A DNA stretch of 64,000 nucleotides from Mucilaginibacter agri (GTDB taxonomy: Bacteria; Bacteroidota; Bacteroidia; Sphingobacteriales; Sphingobacteriaceae), in contig NZ_WWEO01000038.1 of the NCBI RefSeq assembly GCF_009928685.1, positions 1-64,000 of the forward strand. The letters are read 5' to 3'. The stretch's first letter is position 1; each line of letters opens with the position of its first letter. Shown here piece after piece: positions 29,148-37,549 of the stretch. The position numbers and the translations under genes were made by a program. The notes beneath the pieces are model-generated. The model saw only the letters and a program-made list of their open reading frames with translations, made no database searches and was not told where the DNA came from.

Positions 29148-30008
29148 ATGAAAGGAATTATACTTGCCGGTGGATCCGGCACTCGTTTATACCCCATTAC
29201 AAAGGCAATAAGTAAGCAATTAATGCCTATTTATGATAAGCCCATGATCTATTATCCGCTATCGATATTAATGATGGCAGATATTAAAGAAATATTGATT
29301 ATTACTACTCCTGAGGATAATGCTGGTTTTAAGCGTTTACTGGGAGATGGTAGCGATCTTGGCTGCCGCTTTGAATATGCAGTGCAGGAAAATCCTAACG
29401 GTCTTGCACAGGCCTTTGTTATCGGTGCCGATTTTATTGGCGACGATAAGGTGGCACTGATATTAGGCGACAACATTTTCCACGGTACCGGCTTTGGCGA
29501 ACTGATCCGCAGCTTTAATGATGTAGATGGTGCGGCCATATTTGCATATGCAGTATCTGACCCTGAGCGTTACGGCGTAGTTGAGTTTGATAAAGATTTT
29601 AAGGCGCTATCTATTGAAGAGAAACCTTTAAAGCCTAAATCATACTATGCTGTGCCTGGTTTATATTTTTACGATAACAGTGTAGTTGAGGTGGCCAAAA
29701 ATATTAAACCTTCGCCACGTGGCGAATACGAGATTACGGACGTTAACAAATATTACCTGGAGCAAGATAATCTGCACGTTGGGGTAATGGACCGTGGCAC
29801 AGCATGGCTGGATACCGGTACGTTTGATTCACTAAGTGATGCAACAGAATTCGTCCGGGTGATAGAGAAACGCCAGGCAACTAAAATTGGTTGCATCGAG
29901 GAAATTGCTTACCGTCGTGGTTTTATAGATCGCGAGCATTTAACTAAAATTGCTCAAAAGTATGTAAAGAGTGGCTATGGGCAATATTTGCTAAATCTGC
30001 AAGACTAA
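29148..30008 (+). CDS. rfbA: glucose-1-phosphate thymidylyltransferase
   Basis: The 286-residue enzyme starts [18 protein letters not shown], with the catalytic Gly-rich loop and Arg. [11 protein letters not shown], the metal-binding LGDNIFHG and [12 protein letters not shown] are all family signatures. It makes dTDP-glucose, the entry to dTDP-rhamnose. A strong hairpin after the stop ends the gmhA-rfbD-rfbA unit. Confidence 0.97.
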   Translation: MKGIILAGGSGTRLYPITKAISKQLMPIYDKPMIYYPLSILMMADIKEILIITTPEDNAGFKRLLGDGSDLGCRFEYAVQENPNGLAQAFVIGADFIGDDKVALILGDNIFHGTGFGELIRSFNDVDGAAIFAYAVSDPERYGVVEFDKDFKALSIEEKPLKPKSYYAVPGLYFYDNSVVEVAKNIKPSPRGEYEITDVNKYYLEQDNLHVGVMDRGTAWLDTGTFDSLSDATEFVRVIEKRQATKIGCIEEIAYRRGFIDREHLTKIAQKYVKSGYGQYLLNLQD

Positions 30009-30021
30009 GCTTAATAATAAA

Positions 30022-30059
30022 AAACAGCGAAGCCGGTATTAAAGCCGGCTTCGCTGTTT
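30022..30059. terminator. terminator after rfbA
   Basis: A perfect 15-bp stem (30022-30036 with 30045-30059) with an eight-base loop begins AAACAG and ends CTGTTT. The T-tract is short, but the A run on the left means it could also act on the other strand. Confidence 0.75.
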
Positions 30060-30152
30060 CCAGGCGAGCCACTAAAATTTTAACCTTAACGAAAACAATA
30101 AACCCGGATAAGTATTGATTGTGTAGTATGGCTACCAGCCTGCACGCAGTGA

Positions 30153-30899
30153 ATGAAAAAACTAATAGTATTTGATCTGGACGGAACGCTTGCCGAAAGT
30201 AAGGCAGCTATTGATACGGAAATGGCCCAATTGTTTAACCAGTTATTAAACGTGGCGCAGGTAGCCATTATATCGGGTGGCGACTGGCCTCAGTTTGATA
30301 AACAGGTGATAGCACATTTGCCGGCCGACAGTAAACTCCAAAAGCTATCGATATTGCCAACCTGTGGTACTAAGTTTTATCAGTATGACCCTGCGGGTTG
30401 GAAGAAGCTTTACTCCGAAGATTTTACCGATGCCGAGAAGAAAAAGATCATCGATTCACTAAATAAAGCCGTAGAAGAATCGGGTTTTAAGGCGGAGAAA
30501 ATTTGGGGCGAACAGGTAGAAGATCGCCAAAGCCAAATCTCGTTTTCTGCTCTTGGCCAGCAAGCGCCGCTAGAACCTAAAAAGGCCTGGGATCCCGACT
30601 TTGCGAAGCGCAAAAAGATTAAACAAATACTTGATAAGTTAATTCCCGAATTTGCAGTACAACTGGGCGGTGCTACCTCTATTGATATAACTAAGCCGGG
30701 TATTGACAAAGCATACGGTATGTATAAATTGCGCGACGTACTAAAGATCTCTATTGATGAAATGTTGTTTATTGGCGATGCACTGTTTGAAGGTGGTAAT
30801 GATCATCCCGCTGTAACAACCGGAGCTAAATGCATCCAAACCAAAGACCCGCAAGAAACCAAGCACCTCATAGACGCTATTGTGGCTTGTTTAAGTTAA
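30153..30899 (+). CDS. HAD-IIB phosphatase, eukaryotic-type phosphomannomutase-like
   Basis: The 248-residue protein has HAD motif I FDLDGTLAESK (residues 7-17), motif II in IISGGDWPQF, and motif IV in FIGDALFEGGNDHPAV. A cap domain lies between. The segments EDRQSQISFSALG and GGATSIDITKPGIDKAYGM parallel the sugar-phosphate contacts of eukaryotic-type PMM. If it is a phosphomannomutase it would feed GDP-mannose and hence gmd/fcl. A general HAD phosphatase is the alternative. It is a single gene after the rfbA terminator. Confidence 0.75.
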   Translation: MKKLIVFDLDGTLAESKAAIDTEMAQLFNQLLNVAQVAIISGGDWPQFDKQVIAHLPADSKLQKLSILPTCGTKFYQYDPAGWKKLYSEDFTDAEKKKIIDSLNKAVEESGFKAEKIWGEQVEDRQSQISFSALGQQAPLEPKKAWDPDFAKRKKIKQILDKLIPEFAVQLGGATSIDITKPGIDKAYGMYKLRDVLKISIDEMLFIGDALFEGGNDHPAVTTGAKCIQTKDPQETKHLIDAIVACLS

Positions 30900-30908
30900 G
30901 AGAGTACG

Positions 30909-31757
30909 TTAGTTTTCGCCGCTGTTAAAGAGGGCAATATTTGCCGAAGCAATGCTATTCTTTTTGTTTGATGTTACGTAGAAAATTTCATCACAGAAAT
31001 CACTGTCCGAAAATTCTCTGCTGGCGCGTTCAAAAGCTACAATATATAGGTCTTTCGATTTATCGTAAAATAATATAGAATGTCTCTTTAGTGATGGCTT
31101 TTCTGCGTTCAACGTATCCTGGCTGTAGTATTTTATCCCTTTAGTATCTATCGAACTGCCGTTCCAGCTATTGTATAATAATACAAAGCCTATAGACATC
31201 CCTGCGGCTAGTGTTCCTATCTTAAATTTGTCGCCTGCTTTCATTGAAAGGGTATTTGGAAAAATATAGGTGATCGTATCCATCGCCCCATGATCGCTAC
31301 CTCCAAACGTTGTTTTCGGTGGATTGGCAGTTTTGAAAATGTAGTAAGCTATTGAGTTTTTGTACCCTCCTTTGGTAAGTAAAAACGTTACATACATATC
31401 AGATGTGGCAGTAACGTTAATTATATTAACGGCACTCGTTTTCAAAAGCTCGGGGTGACTTTTAGTTAGCGATACAGCCGTTACCAGAGTACTTTTTAAG
31501 GCAGGGATAAAATTGGCGTCAATAATATCTTTTGTAGGGGTAAGATAAGCGGGCACCCCCAAATGTAACGGTTTTAAAAAGGCATTTTCTTCAGTGTAGC
31601 CCTTTGGATAAACATAATAGGTAGAATCATGCGGAACAGGGGCAACAGCGACACCCGGGCCGGGCTCGAATTTAATTGGGTTAAGCGGATCTCCTTTTTG
31701 ACAGGCGGTGAAAATTACCATGCAGGCAATTAAACCGCAGATAAAGTGATTTTTCAT
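30909..31757 (-). CDS. lipoprotein with DUF4114-like domain
   Basis: The 282-residue protein has a lipoprotein signal with Cys19 (MVIFTAC). The C-terminal third, about 190-270, fits DUF4114: IGFVLLYNSWNG, then IVAFERASREFSDSDF and DEIFYVTSN. Family members usually show an acidic SDxDxND-type, possibly Ca-binding, loop; here it reads SDSDFCDE. A function is not assigned. It is convergent with the HAD gene, with only nine bases between the stops. No partner gene is nearby. Confidence 0.65.
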   Translation of the reverse strand: MKNHFICGLIACMVIFTACQKGDPLNPIKFEPGPGVAVAPVPHDSTYYVYPKGYTEENAFLKPLHLGVPAYLTPTKDIIDANFIPALKSTLVTAVSLTKSHPELLKTSAVNIINVTATSDMYVTFLLTKGGYKNSIAYYIFKTANPPKTTFGGSDHGAMDTITYIFPNTLSMKAGDKFKIGTLAAGMSIGFVLLYNSWNGSSIDTKGIKYYSQDTLNAEKPSLKRHSILFYDKSKDLYIVAFERASREFSDSDFCDEIFYVTSNKKNSIASANIALFNSGEN

Positions 31758-32073
31758 AGAAGGTCGGGTTTGAAGCGATTTTTCTATGATTTACGCCGTG
31801 TTTAGAGCGGTTGGTTTTAGAGCGAAATTGCCAGTTTACTGTACACGGAGTTGCAATTTAATTGTCTGTAATTGCATTTTTTATATTTAATTACCTGATT
31901 TGCAGTGTTTTGTAAAATATGAATATGGGAAATTAAAAAGAAAGTTTACGATTTGTTCAGGATATTCATTCGCGAAGGATACCTAGCTGCACAAAATGAT
32001 TAAAAGGCCAATAAATGAACCGATATTTTAAAAACAACTACGAAAGTAAACAGGTTATTGGCGGGCAATGAGG
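31758..32073. other. 316-base spacer between the DUF4114 lipoprotein and miaA
   Basis: The stretch is AT-rich and holds the leader of the minus-strand lipoprotein. I see no TAnnTTTG match on the minus strand, no hairpin with a T-tract, no tRNA and no convincing small gene. Confidence 0.5.
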
Positions 32074-32982
32074 TTATTTGCCCATTAGTGTTTCTGTTAG
32101 TTTAATCAAATCATCCTCAAACGGGTTAGCCCAAACTATCTCTTTATCTTTATTAAACCAGGTAAGCTGGCGTTTGGCAAATTGCCGGGTATGTTGTTTA
32201 ATGAGCTCTATTGCGGTGTGCATATCCGTGTTGCCGTCGAAGTAATCGAATAGCTCGTTATAGCCAACTGTTTTTAAAGCATTTACATCGCGGTAGTGTG
32301 TGAGATCTTTGGCTTCTTTTATCAAGCCCTCGGCCACCATGATATCTACACGCTCATTAATGCGATTATATAGTTGTTCGCGCGGCAGGTTTAAACCTAT
32401 TTTAATGATGTTAAAAGGCCTGCGGTGCTTGCCTGCGGTTCGGTATGATGAGAAAGGCTTCCCCGTTGTTTCAAACACCTCTAACGCTCTTATTAGGCGT
32501 TGCGGATTGCTGCGGTCTACCTCGTTATAGTAAACAGGATCTGCGGCTGCTAATTTCTCTTGCAGATACCCTATTCCTTTTTCAGTAAGTTCAGAATTCA
32601 GCCGTTCGCGGGTTTCGGGTGTGGCCACGGGGAGTTGGTCAAACCCTTCGCATATGGCTTTGATGTACAAGCCAGAACCTCCTGCCATTATTACTACATC
32701 ATGGATTTTAAAAAGCTCATCTAATAGTTTTAAGCCTTCCGTTTCAAAATCGCCGACGTTAAATGAGTCTGTGATAGAATGCGAATCTACGAAGTAATGT
32801 TTTGCTGCGGCCAGTTCAACAGGGGAGGGCTTTGCCGTGCCGATAGACATCTCTTTGAAAAACTGCCTCGAGTCGGCAGAGATGATGGCGGTATGGTAAT
32901 GTTGTGCTAATTTAATTGCAGCAGCCGTTTTGCCAACGGCAGTTGGGCCGGCTACTACAATTAAAGTTTTATTGTTATGCAT
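32074..32982 (-). CDS. miaA: tRNA dimethylallyltransferase
   Basis: The 302-residue P-loop enzyme has VVAGPTAVGKTAAAIKLA at about 9-26, the substrate motif ISADSRQFFKEMSIGTAKP and the family segment NPQRLIRALEV. The C-terminal KQHTRQFAKRQLTWF is also typical. It adds dimethylallyl to A37 of tRNAs reading UNN codons, including the tRNA-Tyr and tRNA-Trp in this window. It is close to two further tRNA-maturation genes on the same strand. Confidence 0.96.
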   Translation of the reverse strand: MHNNKTLIVVAGPTAVGKTAAAIKLAQHYHTAIISADSRQFFKEMSIGTAKPSPVELAAAKHYFVDSHSITDSFNVGDFETEGLKLLDELFKIHDVVIMAGGSGLYIKAICEGFDQLPVATPETRERLNSELTEKGIGYLQEKLAAADPVYYNEVDRSNPQRLIRALEVFETTGKPFSSYRTAGKHRRPFNIIKIGLNLPREQLYNRINERVDIMVAEGLIKEAKDLTHYRDVNALKTVGYNELFDYFDGNTDMHTAIELIKQHTRQFAKRQLTWFNKDKEIVWANPFEDDLIKLTETLMGK

Positions 32983-33028
32983 TTATGGTTGATAAATGAA
33001 TGTATAGGTTCATTTACCGATCTTAAAA

Positions 33029-33694
33029 TTAATAATCGTCGTGACTACCGCCTTTGCGACCACCACCGTATTCGTCGTCGTCGAAGCCTTCGTTATCAGA
33101 AAATTCGTTGCCAAATTCATCTTCCTCTTCCTCAGAGCTCTCTTCTTCTTCCTCTTCGGCCATCCCTAACCCGGTATCTTTAACTTCCGAAAAATCTTCT
33201 GCATCCTCGGGGTTAAATTCCATCTCGTTCAGGAAATCAAATTCTTCGCTGGTTGGAGGTATAACGGTAGAGCCCAAAACGTTTCCAAATTGTTTAGGTG
33301 CTTCGCCTACGCTTTTAAATACGCTCGGATAAGTTACGCCTGCGGTTTCGTTCAGGATTTTGATCAATTCAACATGGAAGTCAAAAGGCCTGTCGAAATT
33401 AAAGGTATAATAGAATTTTTGATGTGGGTCGTCGATGAAGTTGCTCAGTTTAGATTTTTCCATTAAAGCAACGCCTCGGTTAACTTTGCGTTCGTTGGGT
33501 TTATAGGCAATTTCTTCGCCTTTGGTCCACTGATCATTGCTTACATAAAATGAAGAAGAATAATCGGGGTTATAGCCCGTTGCCTGATGTATAGCAGCGT
33601 GCAACTCTTCGAAAGTTTGATTCGATTTTACATCTATCTCTCTCGAAACATCATCATAATCTTCAAATGTAACCTTGAACCTATATATTGCCAT
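33029..33694 (-). CDS. pRiA4b ORF-3-like protein with acidic tail
   Basis: The 221-residue protein has the pRiA4b ORF-3/IS1096-TnpR-like fold. MAIYRFKVTFED and SNQTFEELHAAIHQATGY form the start, and RGVALMEKSKLSNFID and KFYYTFNFDRPFDFHVELI the core. The family is a compact domain of unknown biochemical role found alone or beside mobile elements. No transposase is here. From about residue 160 the protein is dominated by Glu and Asp, then ends in a GGGRKGG tail. TATTTTTG at 33717-33724 on the minus strand is a promoter candidate. Confidence 0.75.
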   Translation of the reverse strand: MAIYRFKVTFEDYDDVSREIDVKSNQTFEELHAAIHQATGYNPDYSSSFYVSNDQWTKGEEIAYKPNERKVNRGVALMEKSKLSNFIDDPHQKFYYTFNFDRPFDFHVELIKILNETAGVTYPSVFKSVGEAPKQFGNVLGSTVIPPTSEEFDFLNEMEFNPEDAEDFSEVKDTGLGMAEEEEEESSEEEEDEFGNEFSDNEGFDDDEYGGGRKGGSHDDY

Positions 33695-33729
33695 TTTGTG
33701 TTTTGTGGATTTTTGCCAAAAATAATACT

Positions 33730-35148
33730 TTAATTCAAAAATGTGTTTGCCACAACTTTTAAGCCAATTTCTGTTCCTTTTGCAATTGTGAAGGCAATTG
33801 CCGCTTCACGGGTGTTGGCAATGTCGCCTTCGAGTATGGCTTCGCGTATCTGATTTTTGATAATACCTACCTCGCGTCCTTCCTTAATGCCAAATAGTTG
33901 CATAATATCGGTACCTGTAACCGGAGGCTGCCAGTTACGTACCTTGTCACGTTCTTCAACGTCTTTTAATTTTTGCTGAACAAGCTCAAAATTGTTACGA
34001 TACTTCTTAACCTTGTACTCATTTTTGGTGGTTACGTCTGCTTTACAGAGCATCATCAGGCTCTCCACATCGTCGCCAGCCTCAAAAAGCAGCCTGCGTA
34101 CCGCCGAATCTGTGATCACATCCTGCGCCAGCACAATAGGGCGAAGGTGCAACTGTACCAGCTTCTGCACAAATTTCATGTGCTCATTAAGCGGTAGTTT
34201 AAGTTGCGTAAATATCTTGGGCACCATGCGGGCACCGCGGTCTTCGTGGCCATGGAAAGTCCAGCCGTGGCCGGGTTCAAAGCGCTTGGTAGCGGGTTTG
34301 GCAATATCGTGTAATATGGCAGCCCAGCGTAACCAAAGGTCGTTTGTATCGATAGTAATATTATCCAGTACCTGCAGCGTGTGGTAAAAATTGTCCTTAT
34401 GCCCTTTTCCGTTAATGTATTCTACACCATACAGATTGGTCATTTGCGGAAAAATTATGTGCAGTAAACCAGTATCAAATAAATAATTAAAACCGATGGA
34501 CGGTTTGGGCGAAAGGATGATTTTGTTCAGTTCGTCCGTAATCCGCTCTTGCGAAACGATTTTAATACGATCTTTATTGAGCTTGATAGCCTCGATCGCA
34601 TCCTCCGCGATATCAAAGTTAAGCTGTGATGCAAATCTTACAGCCCGCATCATCCGCAATGGATCGTCAGAAAAAGTCTCGGCAGGATCGAGCGGTGTAC
34701 GGATCAGTTTATTCTCCAGGTCGCCGATGCCATTAAAGGGGTCGATCAGTTGACCGAATGTATCCGGATGCAACGATATGGCCAGCGCATTGATCGTAAA
34801 ATCGCGGCGCTTCTGATCATCATCCAGGGTGCCGTTCTCTACAATAGGTTTGCGCGAGTCGGCCCGGTATGATTCTTTTCGTGCCCCAACAAACTCCACT
34901 TCAATGTCCTGATAGCGAAGCATGGCAGTGCCGAAATTTTTAAATACCGAAAGCTTTACTTTAAGCGCCGCAGCAACCTGTTCGGCAAAATCGATACCGT
35001 TGCCCAATATCACAATGTCGATATCTTTAGATGGGCGGCTTAAAAAAATGTCGCGAACAAAACCACCAATAGCATATACCTGTAAGTTGTTTTTACCAGC
35101 AAGTTTGGAAATTATAGAAAATACAGGATGTTTAAGATGGTTTTTCAT
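33730..35148 (-). CDS. cca: CCA tRNA nucleotidyltransferase with HD domain
   Basis: The 472-residue protein has the class II nucleotidyltransferase head: AIGGFVRDIFL and the catalytic KDIDIVILG, then RRDFTINALA and the DPLRMMRAVRFA segment. An HD domain follows with LHDIAKP. It adds or repairs CCA ends, needed because the tRNA genes here lack encoded CCA. I chose MKNHLKHPVF as the start. An in-frame ATG at 35169 is possible: TAAATTTG at 35177-35184 (minus) would make it nearly leaderless. Confidence 0.93.
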   Translation of the reverse strand: MKNHLKHPVFSIISKLAGKNNLQVYAIGGFVRDIFLSRPSKDIDIVILGNGIDFAEQVAAALKVKLSVFKNFGTAMLRYQDIEVEFVGARKESYRADSRKPIVENGTLDDDQKRRDFTINALAISLHPDTFGQLIDPFNGIGDLENKLIRTPLDPAETFSDDPLRMMRAVRFASQLNFDIAEDAIEAIKLNKDRIKIVSQERITDELNKIILSPKPSIGFNYLFDTGLLHIIFPQMTNLYGVEYINGKGHKDNFYHTLQVLDNITIDTNDLWLRWAAILHDIAKPATKRFEPGHGWTFHGHEDRGARMVPKIFTQLKLPLNEHMKFVQKLVQLHLRPIVLAQDVITDSAVRRLLFEAGDDVESLMMLCKADVTTKNEYKVKKYRNNFELVQQKLKDVEERDKVRNWQPPVTGTDIMQLFGIKEGREVGIIKNQIREAILEGDIANTREAAIAFTIAKGTEIGLKVVANTFLN

Positions 35149-35214
35149 GCAAATGGATGGCATTACCATGCCGTTGCAAATTTAGCGATTATAGATTTGC
35201 AATAACAGTATAAA

Positions 35215-35781
35215 TTAACGGCGGATAAATTCGAACCGGCCGGTAGGGTCTAGGCTCATAATGGTTGATGGTTTCTTCTCCGACAGGTCGTGCTGGTCTA
35301 CATCAACAACGTAATCAACACCATCTATAATTTCCTGGCTTACAAAGCCAAAGTTTTTTGGAGAAGGCTCACCGCTGATGTTGGCCGATGTTGATACCAA
35401 TGGCCTGCGCATACGCTGTATCAGCTGCTGGCAAAACGGATGTTTGCTTACCCGCATAGCAATGCTGCCGTCGGGAGCTATCAATGCCGGCGAAATACCT
35501 TTCGCTCCCGGCATGATCAGTGTAAGCGGGTTTTCGGCAAACTCAATCAGATCGTACGCCAGGGCCGGTACTTCGGCCACGTAGCGCTCCATTTGATGGT
35601 CGGCGTCCAGCAAAATAATCATGCTTTTGCTTTCCTCACGTTGTTTAAGGGCGAAGATTTTTTTTACAGCCTCTGTATTGGTTGCATCGCAGCCTATGCC
35701 CCAAATGGTATCGGTAGGATAGAGGATGATGCCACCCTCCTGTATTACTTTATAAGCCTTGGCTACTTCGTCTCTAAGCAT
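35215..35781 (-). CDS. L-threonylcarbamoyladenylate synthase (Sua5/TsaC family)
   Basis: The 188-residue YrdC-fold protein has ILYPTDTIWGIGCDA near 18-32, the KQREESKSMIILL segment and the STSANISGEPSP signature. It makes threonylcarbamoyl-AMP for t6A37 of ANN-decoding tRNAs such as the two tRNA-Thr genes in this window. It lacks the extra C-terminal Sua5 domain. Its ATG overlaps the end of the upstream glycosyltransferase by eight bases, so the two are translationally coupled. Confidence 0.93.
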   Translation of the reverse strand: MLRDEVAKAYKVIQEGGIILYPTDTIWGIGCDATNTEAVKKIFALKQREESKSMIILLDADHQMERYVAEVPALAYDLIEFAENPLTLIMPGAKGISPALIAPDGSIAMRVSKHPFCQQLIQRMRRPLVSTSANISGEPSPKNFGFVSQEIIDGVDYVVDVDQHDLSEKKPSTIMSLDPTGRFEFIRR

Positions 35782-36886
35782 TGTTTAGTACTTTTTTATA
35801 CAATTCGGCATGTTGTGCTGCCAGTTTATCATCGGCAAAGTTAAGCGAATATTGTAAACCCTGCGCAATCATGTTTTGCCGCAAACTTTCGTCGGTTAAA
35901 ACACGATGAATATGCCCTGCAAGCTGAAACTCATTATCCGGGTCGGTGTACAGGCTATCGGGTCCGCCGGCTTCTTCCAAACACGACCCTGTTGCCCCAA
36001 TTACCGGTACGCCAGAGCTTAGTGCTTCCAAAATTGGGATACCAAAACCCTCGTATCTGGAAGGATAAATAAAGCAGATAGCCTGCTGATAAATAGCCGG
36101 CAACTCATGAAACTGTACCTGGTGGAGAAATATCACGCGATCTGCAAGGTCATTTTGATTGATGTAAGTTTTTACCTCGTCGAGGTAAGCTGTAGGTTTA
36201 CCTACTACCACCAATTTAATATCCTCCGTTTGCGCAAATGCCTTTACAGCTAACAGCAGGTTTTTGCGGGGTTCGATAGTACCTACATTCAGCAGATATT
36301 GATTGGGCAGGTTATATTTAGTTTTTACAGCCTGCTTTTGTTCGGCAGACTGGGGCTTTCTAAAACTATCGTCACAACTTTGATAAATCACCTCAATTTT
36401 ATCGGGCGAGGTGCCAAGCAATTCGATGAGGTCGTCTTTGGTTTTTTGGCTGATGGCGATAATTTTATCTGCTACCCGGCAGGCGTGAACGAGTTTGTTT
36501 CTATAGATCCACCGGTTAATGCGACCAAAATACTGAGGAAACCGCATAAAGATCAGATCATGCACTGTAACAACAGATTTGATCCCCGTTTTATTAATAC
36601 CAATCGGCAGTTCGTGGCTTAATCCATGGTAAAGTTCAACATCATCACGTTTCAGATCTTTTACAATACCACTTGAGCGCCATTTAGAGGTGAAGAATTT
36701 TGATTTGGGTGTCCTGGTTTGTGTAGGCTGATCAGGCGAGTAAATACCAGGCTTAACCTTGGGAGTATAAAGCAAATATTGATTCGCGGGCTGATACTTA
36801 ACTAAGGCATTAATAAGCCACCTGCTATAGTTTCCTAAGCCGGTACGATTTAAAAAACCCCGCTTTGTATCAAAACCTATTCGCAT
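35774..36886 (-). CDS. GT4-family glycosyltransferase
   Basis: The 370-residue GT-B enzyme starts MRIGFDTKRGFLNRTGLGNY, with the Gly-rich acceptor loop. The donor domain has LNVGTIEPRKNLLLAVKAF and FIYPSRYEGFGIPILEALSSG. It is a mannosyltransferase-like member by general appearance, but the substrate is not decided. It is apart from the main glycan cluster, coupled to the Sua5-family gene. A -7 element lies nine bases upstream of its ATG. Confidence 0.87.
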   Translation of the reverse strand: MRIGFDTKRGFLNRTGLGNYSRWLINALVKYQPANQYLLYTPKVKPGIYSPDQPTQTRTPKSKFFTSKWRSSGIVKDLKRDDVELYHGLSHELPIGINKTGIKSVVTVHDLIFMRFPQYFGRINRWIYRNKLVHACRVADKIIAISQKTKDDLIELLGTSPDKIEVIYQSCDDSFRKPQSAEQKQAVKTKYNLPNQYLLNVGTIEPRKNLLLAVKAFAQTEDIKLVVVGKPTAYLDEVKTYINQNDLADRVIFLHQVQFHELPAIYQQAICFIYPSRYEGFGIPILEALSSGVPVIGATGSCLEEAGGPDSLYTDPDNEFQLAGHIHRVLTDESLRQNMIAQGLQYSLNFADDKLAAQHAELYKKVLNNA

Positions 36887-36895
36887 AAACTATGG

Positions 36896-36903
36896 CAAAA
36901 GTA
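36896..36903 (-). promoter_or_regulatory. -7 element for the glycosyltransferase-Sua5 operon
   Basis: On the minus strand TACTTTTG fits TAnnTTTG, with CTTG 19 bases further upstream as a weak -33. It ends nine bases from the ATG, so the mRNA leader would be only a few bases long. Confidence 0.5.
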
Positions 36904-37046
36904 ACACCATCTGGCAATAAAACAAGTAATGTATTTCGTGTAAACATCAACAGTAGTAACGGTATGTTGTCTGTGATTTAGCAAACTAAATTGCTGGATG
37001 ATTGTTTAATTTTTAGTTAAATCAATTAATTAATACGTGAGAAGTT

Positions 37047-37466
37047 ATGAAAAGTGCAATTATTATGATCGCTATCGCAACATTCTGTTCGGTAGAAGTT
37101 GCTATGGCAGCGGGTCACAAATCAATTTTTAATCAAAGGCCGACAATAAATATGCAGCAGGACACTGTTCCGGTAAAGAAAACGAAGAAAATACCAACTA
37201 GCCCTACATCACCTACTACGCCGCCGAACACGCCTACACCAACAAACCCTAATCCTACTGTGCCTACAACGCCTACCAACCCTACCGTTCCAAACCCAAC
37301 TTATCCAAGCCCGACTACGCCAACTACGCCGACCAATCCTACCACGCCAACGACACCAACAAACCCAACTACGCCAACAATGCCGACTACACCAACAAGT
37401 CCTACCACACCAACTAGCCCAACAGTTCCAACCACACCAGCTAATCCAACAAGGCCTCCGCAATAA
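37047..37466 (+). CDS. exported Pro/Thr-repeat protein
   Basis: The 139-residue protein has a signal peptide (about 1-21, ending EVAMAA) and a short basic stretch (VPVKKTKKIP). About 85 residues then consist almost only of Pro, Thr, Asn and Ser in PTTPTNPT-like units. The composition suggests an extended, possibly O-glycosylated spacer. No catalytic domain follows. It is preceded by an AT-rich leader and followed by a strong terminator. Similar simple repeats occur in hypothetical proteins of this group. Its function is unknown and its expression is not proven. Confidence 0.65.
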   Translation: MKSAIIMIAIATFCSVEVAMAAGHKSIFNQRPTINMQQDTVPVKKTKKIPTSPTSPTTPPNTPTPTNPNPTVPTTPTNPTVPNPTYPSPTTPTTPTNPTTPTTPTNPTTPTMPTTPTSPTTPTSPTVPTTPANPTRPPQ

Positions 37467-37482
37467 AGAAACTTGTTTAAAT

Positions 37483-37520
37483 AAAAAAGATCCGGTAACA
37501 TATGCTACCGGATCTTTTTT
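37483..37520. terminator. bidirectional terminator between PT-repeat gene and dapD
   Basis: A 15-bp stem (37483-37497 with 37506-37520) with an eight-base loop starts with six A and ends with six T residues. It can stop transcription from both convergent genes. Confidence 0.88.
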
Positions 37521-37549
37521 ATAACCCTTTTGGATAATGTAACAAATAA

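Noticed and set aside
33029..33694. pRiA4b/IS1096-like protein as part of an insertion sequence
   Set aside because: No transposase, terminal inverted repeats or target duplication is visible; the gene lies among housekeeping genes.
37185..37463. PT-repeat region as a CRISPR array
   Set aside because: The repeat period is too short and irregular, there are no spacers, and it is in frame within a signal-peptide gene.
37209..37501. Cys/Trp-rich and Val/Gly-rich minus-strand frames opposite the PT-repeat gene
   Set aside because: They are shadows of the repetitive plus-strand gene and have no start signals or plausible composition.
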